Shown piece after piece: positions 20,911 through 31,483 of a stretch of 41,309 bases of DNA. The stretch spans positions 290,635 through 331,943 of the forward strand of contig MNCI01022206.1 in assembly GCA_015680685.1 (NCBI GenBank), in the 5' to 3' direction. Each line of letters starts with the position of its first letter. Positions within the stretch are counted from its first letter, which is position 1. The stretch comes from Gnetum montanum. Its lineage: Eukaryota > Streptophyta > Gnetopsida > Gnetales > Gnetaceae. A model generated the notes under the pieces. That model saw only the letters and a program-made list of their open reading frames with translations. It was not told the origin of the DNA and made no database searches. A program made the translations under genes and the position numbers.

Positions 20911-22695
20911 TTGCCAACAAGACACAAGGATGCTTTAGCTATTTGCTAATGGTGGTTTGTACTTACTATTTTTTATTACTAATTTCTAGTTTCTCTCTTT
21001 CAATTTTGATATTGATAACTAAGACAAAGTTTCTTTTTTATGAAAGAGGTAATGACCCATGTCTTCCACCCATCCACAACACTATATGATCTTCCTTGTT
21101 TTGGAAATATAAGGTTCTTTTCCTTAATGAAACTTTAATGAACTTGTTACCTTGCTAGTTTTTAAACTTGCGAAAGATAAAATGGAATTATAAGGGTTGA
21201 CTTCAAGGGGACATGATGCTCTATGTACTTACCCAAACTCTTGAGTGCATGAGTTATTTCATGGATTTCTTATCATTACACTATCAATCAATAATAGGAA
21301 GCTAAAATCTTTACATGATGTGGTTCTCATCCAAAAATCCATAAAAACATAAAATCCAAAAAAAATGGGAATTCAAAGCACACCCCTTAGACAAAATGAC
21401 AAGCAACAAGCATTGGTTATTAGACTTGAAAGACATGTTACCCATGCCTAAAGATCCCCTCTAACCAAGGCCCTTTCTCACTTCTTGCTTCTCTTTTCTT
21501 CTCAATAAGGAATGGAGTTTGATTTGTGGCAGCATTCTTGTGTCTTGAGGGGATGGGTAGGATTTAGAGTATCAATGCCAACTCACTGAAAGTGGTTGGT
21601 TTTGATGTAGACTAAGGATAAACTTTATTAGGTCATTTAACCACAAAATCCACAAAGGGACTTCATGTGATCATAATTCAAAATCCATTCCACCTTCTCT
21701 CTCATCCACCAATGCTTTCCACTTTTCACCTCACTACCAGTTGTTATGTCTTGTCGAATGTCTTAGTTTCACATGTCAAAATTCTTAGGTAGATTCTTTT
21801 GGATTACATATTTAACTTTCCATAACCATTAATCAACCATGGGGCCCATAGACTCCTTGGTTTGAGGATATGCAAACACAAAAAGTACATGAGTCTTCTA
21901 TGGGAAGGATCCACTTGCTTATATCTTAGTTGGGTTAGTTAACTTTCTTATCCTTAGACATTTCAGCAATTAAATCTTGTGCATTCCACATCATTTACAT
22001 CCAACTATGCACTTCTTAATGGCATTTTTTCCAACAAAATCTTATTCTCCAATTTTGTGAACCATCTAAGCCCTCTTCAAGTATTTTATCATGTTCATGA
22101 CTTTTCTAGCTCTCTAAGAATCCCAATTTCATGTTAAAACTCCTTCTATTTTTCAAATTTTTAAAAGTGAAAAATTTTCCACATGGGCTCTATTTCCATT
22201 AATGGAGGATATGCATAGATGAGACCCTATAGATGGGACCCCATCGATGCAAGGCAAAAATTCTATATATATGTAGTGATACTAAACAATTTTTCACATT
22301 TGTACTCAACCGAGGGGAAATATTTTTGAACTTTTCAAATCCCAAAACCTTCCAAGAGCCATAACTTCCTAACGGTTTGTCCAATTTACTCTGTTCTTTA
22401 GTCCTATAGCTATCAAAGGTAAGCTCTTGGTTATAGGGGCCACAAACCTTAGGTTTTTACAAAAAAAATTTCAAAATTTCTCTAATTCGCACAAAGGTTT
22501 AACTAAGAAACTAACATTAAAAAATAAATTTTTGAAAGTTAAACCATTCCAAAAAACTTTGGTAACCTTCTAAGTCAAATAACATTAAAATAATCAATAT
22601 GCCATGGTCATAACTTAGTCAAAGTGTAACTACCTAACAAGATAAGGTACTTAAAAAGTTATAAGTTACACATTATATGCTAATCCTTGGTTATG
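20911..22695 (+). other. Noncoding stretch between integrase and ORF3
   Basis: No credible frame. TGACCCATGTCTTCCACCCA (near 21050) and GGGTTGACTTCAAGGGGACA (near 21195) resemble CATGACATCCATCCACCC and GTGTGACATCAAGGGAAC of element B (33750 and 33890), so at least part is homologous to the conserved noncoding block of the short elements. Confidence 0.5.
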
Positions 22696-22707
22696 ATGTG
22701 ATCGCAA
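22696..22707 (+). promoter_or_regulatory. Splice-acceptor-like site before ORF3 (gypsy element)
   Basis: GATGTGATCGCAA before ATG (22708), aligned with TGTGATTGCAG and TGTGATTGTAG of C and B. The terminal AG is AA here, one transition away. GCTAAT about 25 nt upstream could serve as a branch point. Confidence 0.4.
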
Positions 22708-25423
22708 ATGGCATCTAAGGAAAAGCACATGCAAGAAGGAGGACCATCCTAACCAAGGGAAAAATGGCCAAGAACTAGAAGGGGCCAAGAATAGGACCTC
22801 TTTGAGAGGAGCCCAAAGTGGAATCTATTAGGTACATTCCTGAAGAAGCAGCTACAACTAAACAGTCATACTGATATGAGGCACCAAGGCCAAAACCAAG
22901 CCTTGAGGTCACGCTGACAAATGCCTACCTTAACTAAATTAAATCTAACAAGGTCTAGAAGTTAGTGCTTTGAGAGTTAAAATTTGGACCTTTCTTGCAG
23001 TTTGCTACTCTAGAAGTCAAGACACAATTGCAAAACTCTTCCATGTGGCTGATCATCACTTACAGTGGAGAGTGGTACATGGAAGAGACCTACCCCTTTT
23101 AGAAAAATAGCTAGGTTAATTCAACAATCAAAATCAAGGATATTTTTGTGTCCTACTCAGTGAAAGTAATTTTAGAGGCCCTTGGGTTGCCTAAGATTGG
23201 GACCACTCTTGCTAAAAATCTAATGTAGGAAGATCCTAACGTCAAGAAACAATGACCACAATGGTGCTATGGAGTTACTTGTAAGGAGTTTGGTACACTT
23301 AGTATAGCAAAACACACATACTTCAAGATTGTGGCCTTACACCTCAATCCAATGGCAAGGCCAAGCAAAGTGATAGCCTCCTCTGCCCATGTGTGTGCCG
23401 CTCTACGCAAAAGATTCCTAGTCAACATTCCACAACTAATCTATCTTAAGATAGAAAAGTGATTCAAGTAGAATGAACATGGAAGGAAGGTACTCCCCTT
23501 TTTCTACCTTATTAGAAAATTATATAAAATGTGAGGCATAGCATGCTACACAAATGACACTGTTCGACACATGCCAACCACCTCTTGGGTAAATATGATG
23601 AAGGATAAAGTACCTGCAAAAGTGATCCATGAAGAGGAGCACCAACCACCACCTCCACCACCCATTCATGAAACAATGTCAAAGACCCATGCTACCATTG
23701 AGTGCATGTGTGAACTCTAAGATAAAATCTTGCAATAGGAGCACTGGCAAGTAGGAACAAGTGATGGTGATCCATCTATGTACAAACTAGCAATGAGCCA
23801 CCTCAACAAAGTGGCTCAAACCATCAATCAAATGGAAGTTGGGGTGCCAATTTTCTCAACCAACAAGGTCAAATCCAAGCACCCAATAGGTAACGATGTC
23901 CCTCTTGCAATAGTAGTAACTGCTAAACATCTCTGGGAATGCCGCTACTTTTATCGTGCAGTTGAAGGAGGGTGAGGGGGCGACTATCTTGGTGATGTAG
24001 CACCATGGGCCGAAGACAACAGCCAAAGTGGTTTCTAACAAGGTGGCCAAAGCACTTAATGTACTTACAATATCTATACCATATGTTTCTACACTTAGAG
24101 ATGTTCATATGTCCATAGGAACTCTCAATGATAAATTGAACATGGCCCAACATGAAGAATTTGTATCGACTAGTGGGAGTTGGGCAACTAATTTTGAATG
24201 TCTTTGACCTTCTAGATACCATCACTACAACCTAGTTAAAGTTGCTAGAAGCAAGGAGAAATTGCATCATAATAGAGGGATAACTTGAAACATCCTTACT
24301 GACCCTATGTTTCTCAACCAAGTGATCATAAGAGATGAAGCTTTCCAACAGCTTTAGAAGCATCTCAAAGAGGTTGAGAACGCCAAGGAGAAAATGATCT
24401 TTAAGTAGTCCTTGACCAATGCTATGAGAATGAGATCTTGATAGCAGAAAATCATCACCAATAGAATGTTGATGTGTAGAAGCAAAAGATGTTAGAATTC
24501 ATCCAATAGCAATAACAACTAGCCAAGGTGAACATAGAATTTAGGAGATTGGCAACAGAAAATCAAAACCTCTCCATGGAGAAATCCTATGGCTTAAACC
24601 AAAAATTTTCAATTGAGATTACCGCTAGGAAAAATAAGGCCTTGAAGTTTGAAAGGGTTAAAAATCATTACATAGAGTAGGTGGGATTGTAGAAAGAAAT
24701 CAACAAGAAAGAAATCCAATTAGCAATGCCAAAAGTCAATGAGGCCATCCAACAACTCTATTAAGGAGATAATGTATGGTAGCCTATCTTTGAAGGGATA
24801 AATACATACAAAAAGGCTAAAATCTACCTAGAAGAGCTACAAATTAAGGATATGATTAAATAGAGCTTGCCAATCTCTACCATGTAAACTTGGAGATGTT
24901 GATTGCCGAAAGGCTGTGATCAAAGTTCGAAAAATAAGTGACCAACTCATACTTGTTGTACAAGGCAAAGTTCAAGCACTATAAGGAAACCAAGCAAAAG
25001 CTTGAGACAAAAAATGTGGAACTCAAGGTTCTCATGGTGAAGTTCACCGATCAAAGATTAACTACTAAGAACCAGGCCAAAAGGATGAACAACTACCCAG
25101 AGCTACAAAATGAACTTATAGCATTTGACATCAAACATAAATAGTTCATTGCCTAATTTCTGAATGTAAAGCAGTTGTTCCTAATAATGCCCTATTCATG
25201 GGATATTTCCTTTCCAATCCACATTGGTGATGCAACATGGATCGTGAATGATGCCTAGATTAAGGAGGAGAAGATGATGGCACTATTGGACATCTTCCAT
25301 TTTCTGCCAGAAGTTTCAACTACTGTAGGAAAACCACAATAACTGCCTCAACCACCACGTGCAACCAAAGTAGGAGAAGCTTCTTCGAAACCTTAGGAGC
25401 CTCTACCACTTGGGACCATATAA
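22708..25423 (+). pseudogene. ORF3: long frame after the integrase, plant-transposon-protein-like
   Basis: The first part (to about 23970), read in one frame with scattered TAG and TGA codons, gives text such as TIKIKDIFVSYSVKVILEAL then GLPKIG, MARPSKVIASSAHVCAALRK, RFLVNIPQLIYLKIEK and VLPFFYLIRKLYKM. This order resembles the putative plant transposon protein domain (Transposase_32 family) found with Athila-like elements; I infer this from pattern only. The middle has a proline run (HQPPPPPPIHE). The second part (24240-25140) is rich in Lys, Glu, Leu and Gln and looks coiled-coil, for example YKETKQKLETKNVELKVLMV. The end is EPLPLGTI and stop (25421-25423), resembling EEPPPPGTT and EEPQPSGTP in C and B. 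Function unknown; no signal peptide or membrane helix seen. Confidence 0.6.
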
Positions 25424-25644
25424 ACTTCTTCATCATCTTCATGTCATTTGGGGAGTTGTGATTGTTAGTTTTGTCCTAGTGTTCAATTTTGTTATCCTAA
25501 ACACTGAAATTTTGTACCGATTATAAAACCATACACTTGGGCACTTAGTTTTTGTTGTTTTTATTTTGTGTGTCTATAGTCAATAAATAATCCCATACCT
25601 TCCCAAATTTTGTAAGGAACTTGAGGACAAGTTATCATTCAATC

Positions 25645-25653
25645 ATGGGGGTA
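25645..25653 (+). other. Polypurine tract of the gypsy element
   Basis: ATGGGGGTA directly before the 3' LTR (TGATGAG); the same sequence precedes the 3' LTR of B. Confidence 0.75.
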
Positions 25654-26520
25654 TGATGAGTTAGTCATTAGGCCACATCGATGGGATGCCATTGACATGA
25701 CCTCATCGACAAGATCTCATCGACATGATCCCATTAACACAAGTTTTGATCCATTGATATGTACCTATCAATAGGGCATCCCATATATGACTATAAATGT
25801 ATGCCTACCTACCACATTTATGACAATCTTTTCATAGTTATAACAAAGCACTTGTAGTTTTTCCATTTGAAAGTTAGAATAGTTTCTGAGTGCCCACAAT
25901 AGGAGCTAAAGAGCGTATGGACCTTTATTCAAGCACTATTTTACCTAAGCACCTCATTGTGGACAGCAATAAAGACAAGCTTTTCTAATAAACCTTGTAG
26001 CACTTAGACTAGATTAATTGTTTCCTTGTGCATTTAATATTCATGCAATTTACTTCAATGTTTTGAATTAATTAATTAATATTGGTTAAATAGCACAAAT
26101 AAGTATGGCCACTTTGAGCATACATATAATGCTTGGTAATCCTAGTAATGCTTAATGTTTGGTAGCCCAGTAGCACTATACATGTTTAGGATGGGTATGG
26201 TAAATGGGAAAGGATGCTTATGTTAAGATTAGTTAAATGTTAGCTAGTTATTAGATTAGTTAAATATTAAATTACTTTATTCTTCATTCTTGTTCTTAGG
26301 CAACTTAAACCATAAAAGATAAAAATCATATGCCTTAGTTAAACTTAATCATACCATTGCACTTGACAAGTGGAACTAGGAAGACAACAGTTGCAACGAT
26401 TAGTTTCGCCTGCTAGAACTAGTGTACTTAGAAACCTAAAGTCTTTGGAATTTGACTAGATCATTGAGTGAATGCCAGTGATTTGTATGGTTGGAAGTAG
26501 GGTATACTCCTTGCTCATCA
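25654..26520 (+). repeat. 3' LTR of the gypsy element
   Basis: 867 bp from TGATGAGTTAGTCATTAGG to TTGCTCATCA. U3 has CATCGA motifs at 25676, about 25703 and about 25718, better kept than in the 5' LTR. It aligns with the 5' LTR throughout, with frequent transitions. Confidence 0.9.
25792..25798 (+). promoter_or_regulatory. TATA box of the gypsy 3' LTR
   Basis: TATAAAT, 138 bp from the LTR start. Confidence 0.55.
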
Positions 26521-26525
26521 TTGGT
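26521..26525. repeat. Right target-site copy of the gypsy element (TTGGT)
   Basis: It pairs with CTAGT at 13424-13428; see that entry. Confidence 0.75.
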
Positions 26526-27040
26526 ATTGTGGGAAGCTAGGTCATCTACAAAGAGATTGTCATTTCCTTAAAAATACATAAAAGATAAAGATCAAGAAAA
26601 TGTAAAGATGATAATACTTTGGAAGCAAATGTTACATCTGATAATGGCATTACAATGAAGATATTTGGATATTAGATTTTAGTGCATCATTTCATATTTT
26701 CCTTGATAAAATATTTTTCTTTAAATTATAAAGATATTCAAAATAATTTTGTGTATTTGGTGATGATCATTCTTGTAAAATTTTGGGCATTAGAGATGTT
26801 ACCATTTTGAAATATAATGCCAATAATTATACATTAAATAATGTAATACATGTTTCTCAAATTAGAAAGAATTTAATTTTAGTATGATAATTAGATGATG
26901 TAGGTTGTGCTATAACTTTTGAAAGTCATCCTGGAAGATTTCTAAAAGATGCATGACTCTTTTAAAAAGGGAAAACAATGGAAGTTTTTATACATTGTGT
27001 GGTATGACACAAAAAGGTTTTGCTTCTTTTATTAGTAAGT
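26521..27040 (+). pseudogene. Copia zinc knuckle and protease
   Basis: The sequence resumes with WYCGKLGHLQRDC, the larger part of a CX2CX4HX4C knuckle whose first Cys lies on the left side of the gypsy insertion. Near 26660 the protease motif reads WILDFSASFHI (Asp codon 26675-26677); relatives have WxLDSGAS.H, so Ser and Gly of the active site are changed. NNVIHVSQIRKNLILV (near 26840) matches the LxxVLYVPxLxxNLLSV block before the integrase. The protease would process Gag-Pol; it is inactive here. Confidence 0.8.
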
Positions 27041-27830
27041 AGAGTGGTTTACAAGTTTAGCATAGCAAGTTAGGTCATTTAAGTGAATGTGGTATGAAAT
27101 TACTCCAAGATCAGATGTTTATTCCAAATTTTAAGAATGCATCTCTTGAATTTTGTGACCACTATGTTATGGAAAAACAATAGAGGGTAAATTTTAAAAG
27201 AGATTTACAAAAGGTAAGGTATTTGAGATGGTATATTCTGATGTGGTTGGCCCAATGGAAATTCAATCTCATGGTGGAGCTTTTAATTTTCTTATATTCA
27301 TAGATGATTATTTTAGAAAGTGTTCATTTTATCCCATGGCTTCTAAAGGTAATGTTTTTGATATTTTTAAAAGACTTAAAGGAGAAAAAGAGTTAAAAAA
27401 ATATTTTAAATGTTTATTGACTAATAATGGTAAAGAATATTGCTCTTTTTCTTTTAATAATTTGTGCAATGAAAATGATATACAAAGGATAAGAACAATT
27501 CGTAGAACACCACAATGAAATGGTGTTGCTGAAAGGATGAATAGATGCATCATGGAATGTGTTAGAATTATGCTATCAAAATCTATTTTTTGCAAATCAT
27601 TTTGGGTAGAAGCTATCAACATGACAGTATACTTGATTAATCGATCTCCAAGCTTTCCTTTAAATGATAAGATATCTAAAGTTTTATAGAAAGGTAAGAA
27701 GATTTCATATAATCATTTCAAAACTTTTGGGTGTACGGCTTATGTTTTAATTCCAAAAGAAAAAAGAGTTAGATTTAAAATCCCAAAGGTGTATTTTTCT
27801 TGGTTGTAATGAAGATGATAAAGGCTATAG
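27041..27830 (+). pseudogene. Copia integrase
   Basis: A TAG at 27058-27060 stands at the Trp of LWHxRLGHLS; HSKLGHLSECGMKLL follows, then CDHYVMEKQ with Tyr for the fourth zinc ligand. The core is open at 27228-27518: VYSDVVGPM (Asp 27240-27242), LTNNGKEY with Asn for the second Asp (27423-27425), then a TGA and GVAERMNR (Glu 27531-27533), a DX35E spacing. FWVEAINMTVYLINRSPS and FKTFGCTAYV are the usual downstream blocks of copia integrase. It inserts cDNA into the genome; it is inactive here. Confidence 0.9.
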
Positions 27831-28259
27831 ATTGTGTGATCGCTCCATAAAAAAAACTATTAGAAGTAGGGATATTTTATTTAATGAAAGTGAGATGTTT
27901 GTTCATAAGAATGAAGGAAAAAAATCAAAATATTTGATTGTAGATGTTAATGTTTCTATTTCTGTATCTTCAAATCAACTTAATAATAATCATATATTCA
28001 CAATGATATTATTGTTGTTGATACTGATGATGATACAAAGATAATAACAAGTGATGTTATTACATCTAATGCAAATTTTGATGAACTTCCAGTAATTCTA
28101 ATATATCAAATTAGGAGATTTTTATAGCCTTATGAAGAAATACAAAGGTCTTCACTTCTTTGTATTATGCTTTATTTATTGATTGGGTGAACTTGAATTT
28201 TGTCAAGAAGTTATACATTGTTCTGTTGCTAATAAATTGTAAGAGTCTATGATTGAGCA
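27831..28259 (+). pseudogene. Copia integrase-RT linker
   Basis: An open stretch (27832-28044) has DRSIKKTIRSRDILFNE, matching the LxDPxTKKxIxSRDVxFxE block that ends the integrase region in many copia polyproteins. The acidic linker that follows is degraded. Confidence 0.65.
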
Positions 28260-28900
28260 GATTAAAGATTTGCATTATAACAATCCTTGAAAGTTGGTAA
28301 AAATTCCATATGGAAGAAAATTTTTAAAAATAGATGGATTTGCATAATTAAGTGGGAGGCTAATAGTTCCATGTGGTATAAAGAAAGACTTATGGTTAAA
28401 GGTTATAGACATAAACCTAGTATTGATTTTAATGAGATTTCTGCCCTTGTGGTGAAGCACAATTCCATTCAAGTTGTTCTTTCTTTGATTGTAATTTAAA
28501 TTTAGAATTAAAATAACTTTATATCAAAATATCTTTTTTACATGGTTATTTAGAAGAAGAAATTTATATATGTCAACCTAAAAGTTTTGTAGATGCATCT
28601 AATCCTAATTTGGTTTACAAATTGAAAAAAGGCTTATATGGTTTGAAGCATGCATCAAGTCATATAAAAAATTTGATAATTTTATGCATAATGAAAATTA
28701 TATAAGATCTGAATATGATCATTGGATATGTTTTAAAGGTTTTGCATGAGGTTATTTTACTATTCTTTCACTTTATGTTCATGATATATTCATTGCTAGC
28801 AATGATCATATTAAAATTAAGTGTTTGAAGAATAATGTCTAAATGCTTTGCTACTAAAGATCTTGGTCCAACTAAGATTTCGAGCATGCATATTCAAAGA
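28260..28900 (+). pseudogene. Copia reverse transcriptase
   Basis: The open part 28287-28499 shows WICIIKWEANSSM, YKERLMVKGYRHKPSIDF, FNEISALVVKHNSIQVVLSL, matching the YKARLVAKGYxQxxGIDYxETFAPV block of copia RT. After frameshifts come FLHG-like and EEEIYICQPKSF text (28540-28590) and LKKGLYGLKHAS (near 28630). The catalytic YVDD reads YVHD at 28774-28785, a G-to-C transversion and not the usual transition. Reverse transcription activity is lost. Confidence 0.85.
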
Positions 28901-29049
28901 GATAGAAAGAAAGGTATTTTTTGATTAAGTCAATGTGAATATATTTTAAGAAATTTGAAACTTTTTAATATGATTCATTGTAAGCTACTTTTTACATCAT
29001 TAAAGAAACACATTTTAAATTATCTACAAACAATTGTTCAAAGAATAAA

Positions 29050-29620
29050 GTAGATAACAAAATGATTATTGTTCCTTATGCATTAGTTGTTGGTAGCCTA
29101 ATGTATGCAATAGTTTATACTAGACCTGATATTACTTATTCAATGGGAGATATATCTTGTTATATGAGTAATCTTGGGTGTGAACATTGACAAGTAGTAA
29201 AATGGATACTTTGATATTTAAAAGGTATACAAAATGAATGATTATGCTTTAGTGGTTCTACTTTGGACATTGTTGGTATTGTGTATGTTGATTTTGCTGG
29301 TTGTCATGAAAGTAGAAAATCTACTATTGGGTATGTTTCACAATTGGTGGTGGTGCTATTAGTTGGGTATCTAAGTTACAAGCCATTGTTGCTTTATCCA
29401 CCATGAAAGATGAATATGTGGCATTGAGAAAAGCAACTAAAGAGATGATTTGGTTAAAAAGGTTGGTTAAACTATATATGATAAAGCAAGATAGGCTTAT
29501 TGTGCACTATGATAATCAAAGTATAATTCATCTAGCAAAGAATGCATTGTTTCATTCAAAAACAAAAAACATTGACATTTAGTGCCATTTAATCCATATG
29601 GCTCTCAAAAGGAGAGATTT
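29050..29620 (+). pseudogene. Copia RNase H region
   Basis: YALVVGSLMYAIVYTRPDI (near 29085) is the block between RT and RNase H. VYVDFAGCHESRKSTIGYV (near 29285) matches YxDADWAG..d.RkSTSGYVF, with one Asp position changed. KNIDI and later DLFTKCFCIDKH correspond to the TKHIDI..HFIRd and LADIFTKPL end of copia Pol. Frames are shifted between these parts. Confidence 0.8.
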
Positions 29621-29803
29621 CGAGGTGGAAAAAATTAATACTCAAAGGAATATTATTGATCTTTTCACAAAATGTTTTTGTATAGATAAACATCTAATGT
29701 ACAAGAACAAAGAGATTTAAAGGTGGGCAAAATTAATACTCAATGGAATATTGCTAAATTTTTTAACAAAAGTTATTCCTATAGATAAACATATAACATG
29801 TAG
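29611..29803 (+). repeat. 98-bp tandem duplication at the end of copia pol
   Basis: Unit 1 (29611-29708) and unit 2 (29709 to about 29803) share GAGATTT, AGGTGG, AAAATTAATACTCAA, GGAATATT and ATAGATAAACAT at an offset of 98 bp. The units differ at many sites. It repeats the DIFTK-like carboxy end of RNase H before the purine tract. Confidence 0.75.
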
Positions 29804-29881
29804 GGAATAGTTTTGCTTGCCAATAATGTAAGACTATATCATGGAAGAAATGCAACTCTTGAAGCTAGCATATTTATCTTT

Positions 29882-29892
29882 AAGTAGGAAAT
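29882..29892 (+). other. Polypurine tract of the copia element
   Basis: AAGTAGGAAAT precedes the 3' LTR; copia relatives have AAGTGGGAGAT, so two G-to-A changes. Confidence 0.75.
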
Positions 29893-30259
29893 TGTTAGAT
29901 AATTGAAGACAAATTAGCTACTTCACTTGGTGTTAATCTTCAAGATGTAACTTCTTGTTGTAACATCTACTTTGTAATGGAACTAGAAAGTTTTTATTCA
30001 TATGTGAGTTAGAAATTCTATTTAGAAAATAAATAGTTATGTGTTCATGTACAAGTGTAGAAAAAACTATAACTAAGTTTTTGTGCTCTGAGAAGGCATT
30101 ATTCTACCTTGTTTCTGACTATAACTTTTCGAGAAAATAACCAAGCTCTACACTACTTCTCATGGTTTTTTACCCTTTACATTGAAGGGTTTTCCACATA
30201 AATTCTATTGTAAGTGTTTTATTGTTTTATTAATTTTATTTTTTGTTTTAACAATAACA
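29893..30259 (+). repeat. 3' LTR of the copia element
   Basis: 367 bp, TGTTAGATAATTGAAG to CAATAACA, aligning with 12333-12691. Confidence 0.85.
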
Positions 30260-30500
30260 TCTCTAATCAAGTTGCAGCAATTAGCCCAAATTATTGTCAA
30301 CTATATATAATATATATTGTGTTATTATCAAATTATTCTTCCAACTTCAATACATAGTAAGTAATATCATGCTCATAATTTTTAAGTTGTTAGAATCACT
30401 TCATCTAAATTCTAAATACAATATACTTTGAAAATTGTTTACATAAGATATCATCTACTTTTGATTTTTCAAAGGCTTAGCATGACCTATAATTGGATAA
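30260..30500. other. DNA between copia element and element B
   Basis: 241 bp of AT-rich DNA with a TATATATAATATATAT patch near 30300. No feature recognised; probably the pre-insertion target of B. Confidence 0.5.
30496..30500. repeat. Left target-site copy of element B (GATAA)
   Basis: GATAA here and AATAA at 36425-36429 differ by one transition and border the two LTRs exactly. Confidence 0.7.
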
Positions 30501-30526
30501 TGATGAACCATGATTTGTTAGGCTCT

Positions 30527-30594
30527 GATATCGAACCCTCGATATCGGGTATGCAATATCGCGGCCTTACTAGTGATATCGAATACATAATATC
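30527..30594 (+). promoter_or_regulatory. Five-box GATATC array, U3 of LTR B (5' copy)
   Basis: GATATC at 30527, 30541 and 30575, and AATATC at 30555 and 30589: five boxes spaced 14, 14, 20 and 14 bp, between the LTR tip and the TATA box. The 3' LTR has the same array at 35603-35670. Confidence 0.65.
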
Positions 30595-30612
30595 ATGGTT
30601 CCTGTGTGAGCA

Positions 30613-30620
30613 TATAAATA
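30613..30620 (+). promoter_or_regulatory. TATA box of LTR B (5' copy)
   Basis: TATAAATA, 112 bp from the LTR start. Confidence 0.65.
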
Positions 30621-31350
30621 CACAATTGGGTGCATGGAAGAGTCATAGGAAAAGTTAGTGTTAGAGTAGGATCTTTCTGTTAGTTTCAATTCCTATCAAC
30701 CCTTTCCTTAGTGCATGCCCATAGTGTGATGATTGTACTTGTACAAACCCTTAAAGATTGAGAGTCACGTACTTGGACATGCACATCACCAACAATAAAG
30801 ATTGAGATTACTACATCATTGTAGCATTCACTTAGTTTTAATTGCTTAATTTTATTCTTATTTATTTCTTTCTTAATTAATACTTCTCTACCCTCATTTC
30901 CTATCCCTGTTATTAAACATGAAATGAATACAACTTAATCACGAGCATTTGAGTGTGACTACTTGGTATCCTAGTAGCATACCTAGCACATATGCTTGGT
31001 AATCCCAATAGTAGTACATGAGGTCCAAGATGTGTACGGATGATTAAGGACGGATGCTCATGCACTTAGGCTAGCTTAGATTCTTTTCTCCCTTTTCCTC
31101 TTAGCCTAAAACAAAGTTATTTTCCATTGTCCCTAGGAGTATCATAGTGATAGGAAACACATCATACACCTCACTCTAGACTAAACTATACATGGTAAAG
31201 CAAATACTAGTCCAAGTGGGAAGACAGTGAACTACGATCAATGAGTAACTATCTAGATATCACAACTAGTTTGTCTGTGGAGTTCAATCGGATCATGTGT
31301 GAACGCTCATATTCGTATGGTTGAGTGTAGGGCTACCTAGCCACTCATCA

Positions 31351-31369
31351 TTAGCACTATTGCTGAGGA
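31351..31369 (+). other. Primer-binding site, tRNA-Asp type (element B)
   Basis: TTAGCACTATTGCTGAGGA against TTGGCGCCGTTGCCGGGGA: six differences, all transitions. Confidence 0.85.
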
Positions 31370-31483
31370 AAGTGCTAGTTATCTAGATTAGTTATATCAT
31401 ACAAGATCATTGTAACAAAGTATTCACGATATGTCTTTTAGAAAAGAAATTAATTTCAACTAAGTCACACATGATTCACAATA

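Larger units (their letters stand above)
13429..26520 (+). mobile_element. Ty3-gypsy element, Athila/Tat-like, 13.1 kb
   Basis: LTRs of 877 and 867 bp, a tRNA-Asp-type primer site, gag, protease, RT, RNase H, integrase, a T-rich tract, a noncoding stretch, a long ORF3 and a purine tract, in that order. The tRNA-Asp primer and the large extra frame after the integrase fit the Athila/Tat side of plant Ty3-gypsy; I see no chromodomain. The copy is old: its LTRs differ at many sites, all genes have stops, and protease, RT and integrase have each lost a catalytic Asp. Confidence 0.9.
12333..30259 (+). mobile_element. Ty1-copia element, split by a nested gypsy element
   Basis: LTRs at 12333-12691 and 29893-30259 share their ends (TGTTAGATAATTGAAG and TAACA) and most internal sequence. 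An initiator-Met primer site, UBN2-type gag, a zinc knuckle, protease, integrase, RT and RNase H follow in copia order. Without the insert at 13429-26520 and one target copy it is about 4.8 kb, a normal copia length. The flanks (ATTCT and TCTCT) do not form a clear duplication. All enzymes carry stops. Confidence 0.9.
30501..31350 (+). repeat. 5' LTR of element B
   Basis: Starts TGATGAACCATGATTTG and ends CTAGCCACTCATCA, so its tips TGATGA/TCATCA are inverted repeats. U3 holds five GATATC-type boxes. The core has CTTGGTATCCTAGTAG (near 30962) and CTTGGTAATCCCAATAG (near 30995). AATAAAGATTGAG near 30792 may carry the poly(A) signal. Confidence 0.9.

Noticed and set aside
22190-22260. GATGGGACCCCATCGATG-like text as a solo LTR inside the gypsy element
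   Set aside because: It resembles the U3 box region but lacks TG/CA tips, TATA box and LTR core, and lies inside the noncoding block.
13429-26520. Endogenous pararetrovirus (caulimovirid-like) origin
   Set aside because: The element has LTRs, a target duplication, an integrase with DX35E and a purine tract; no movement or coat protein motif is seen.
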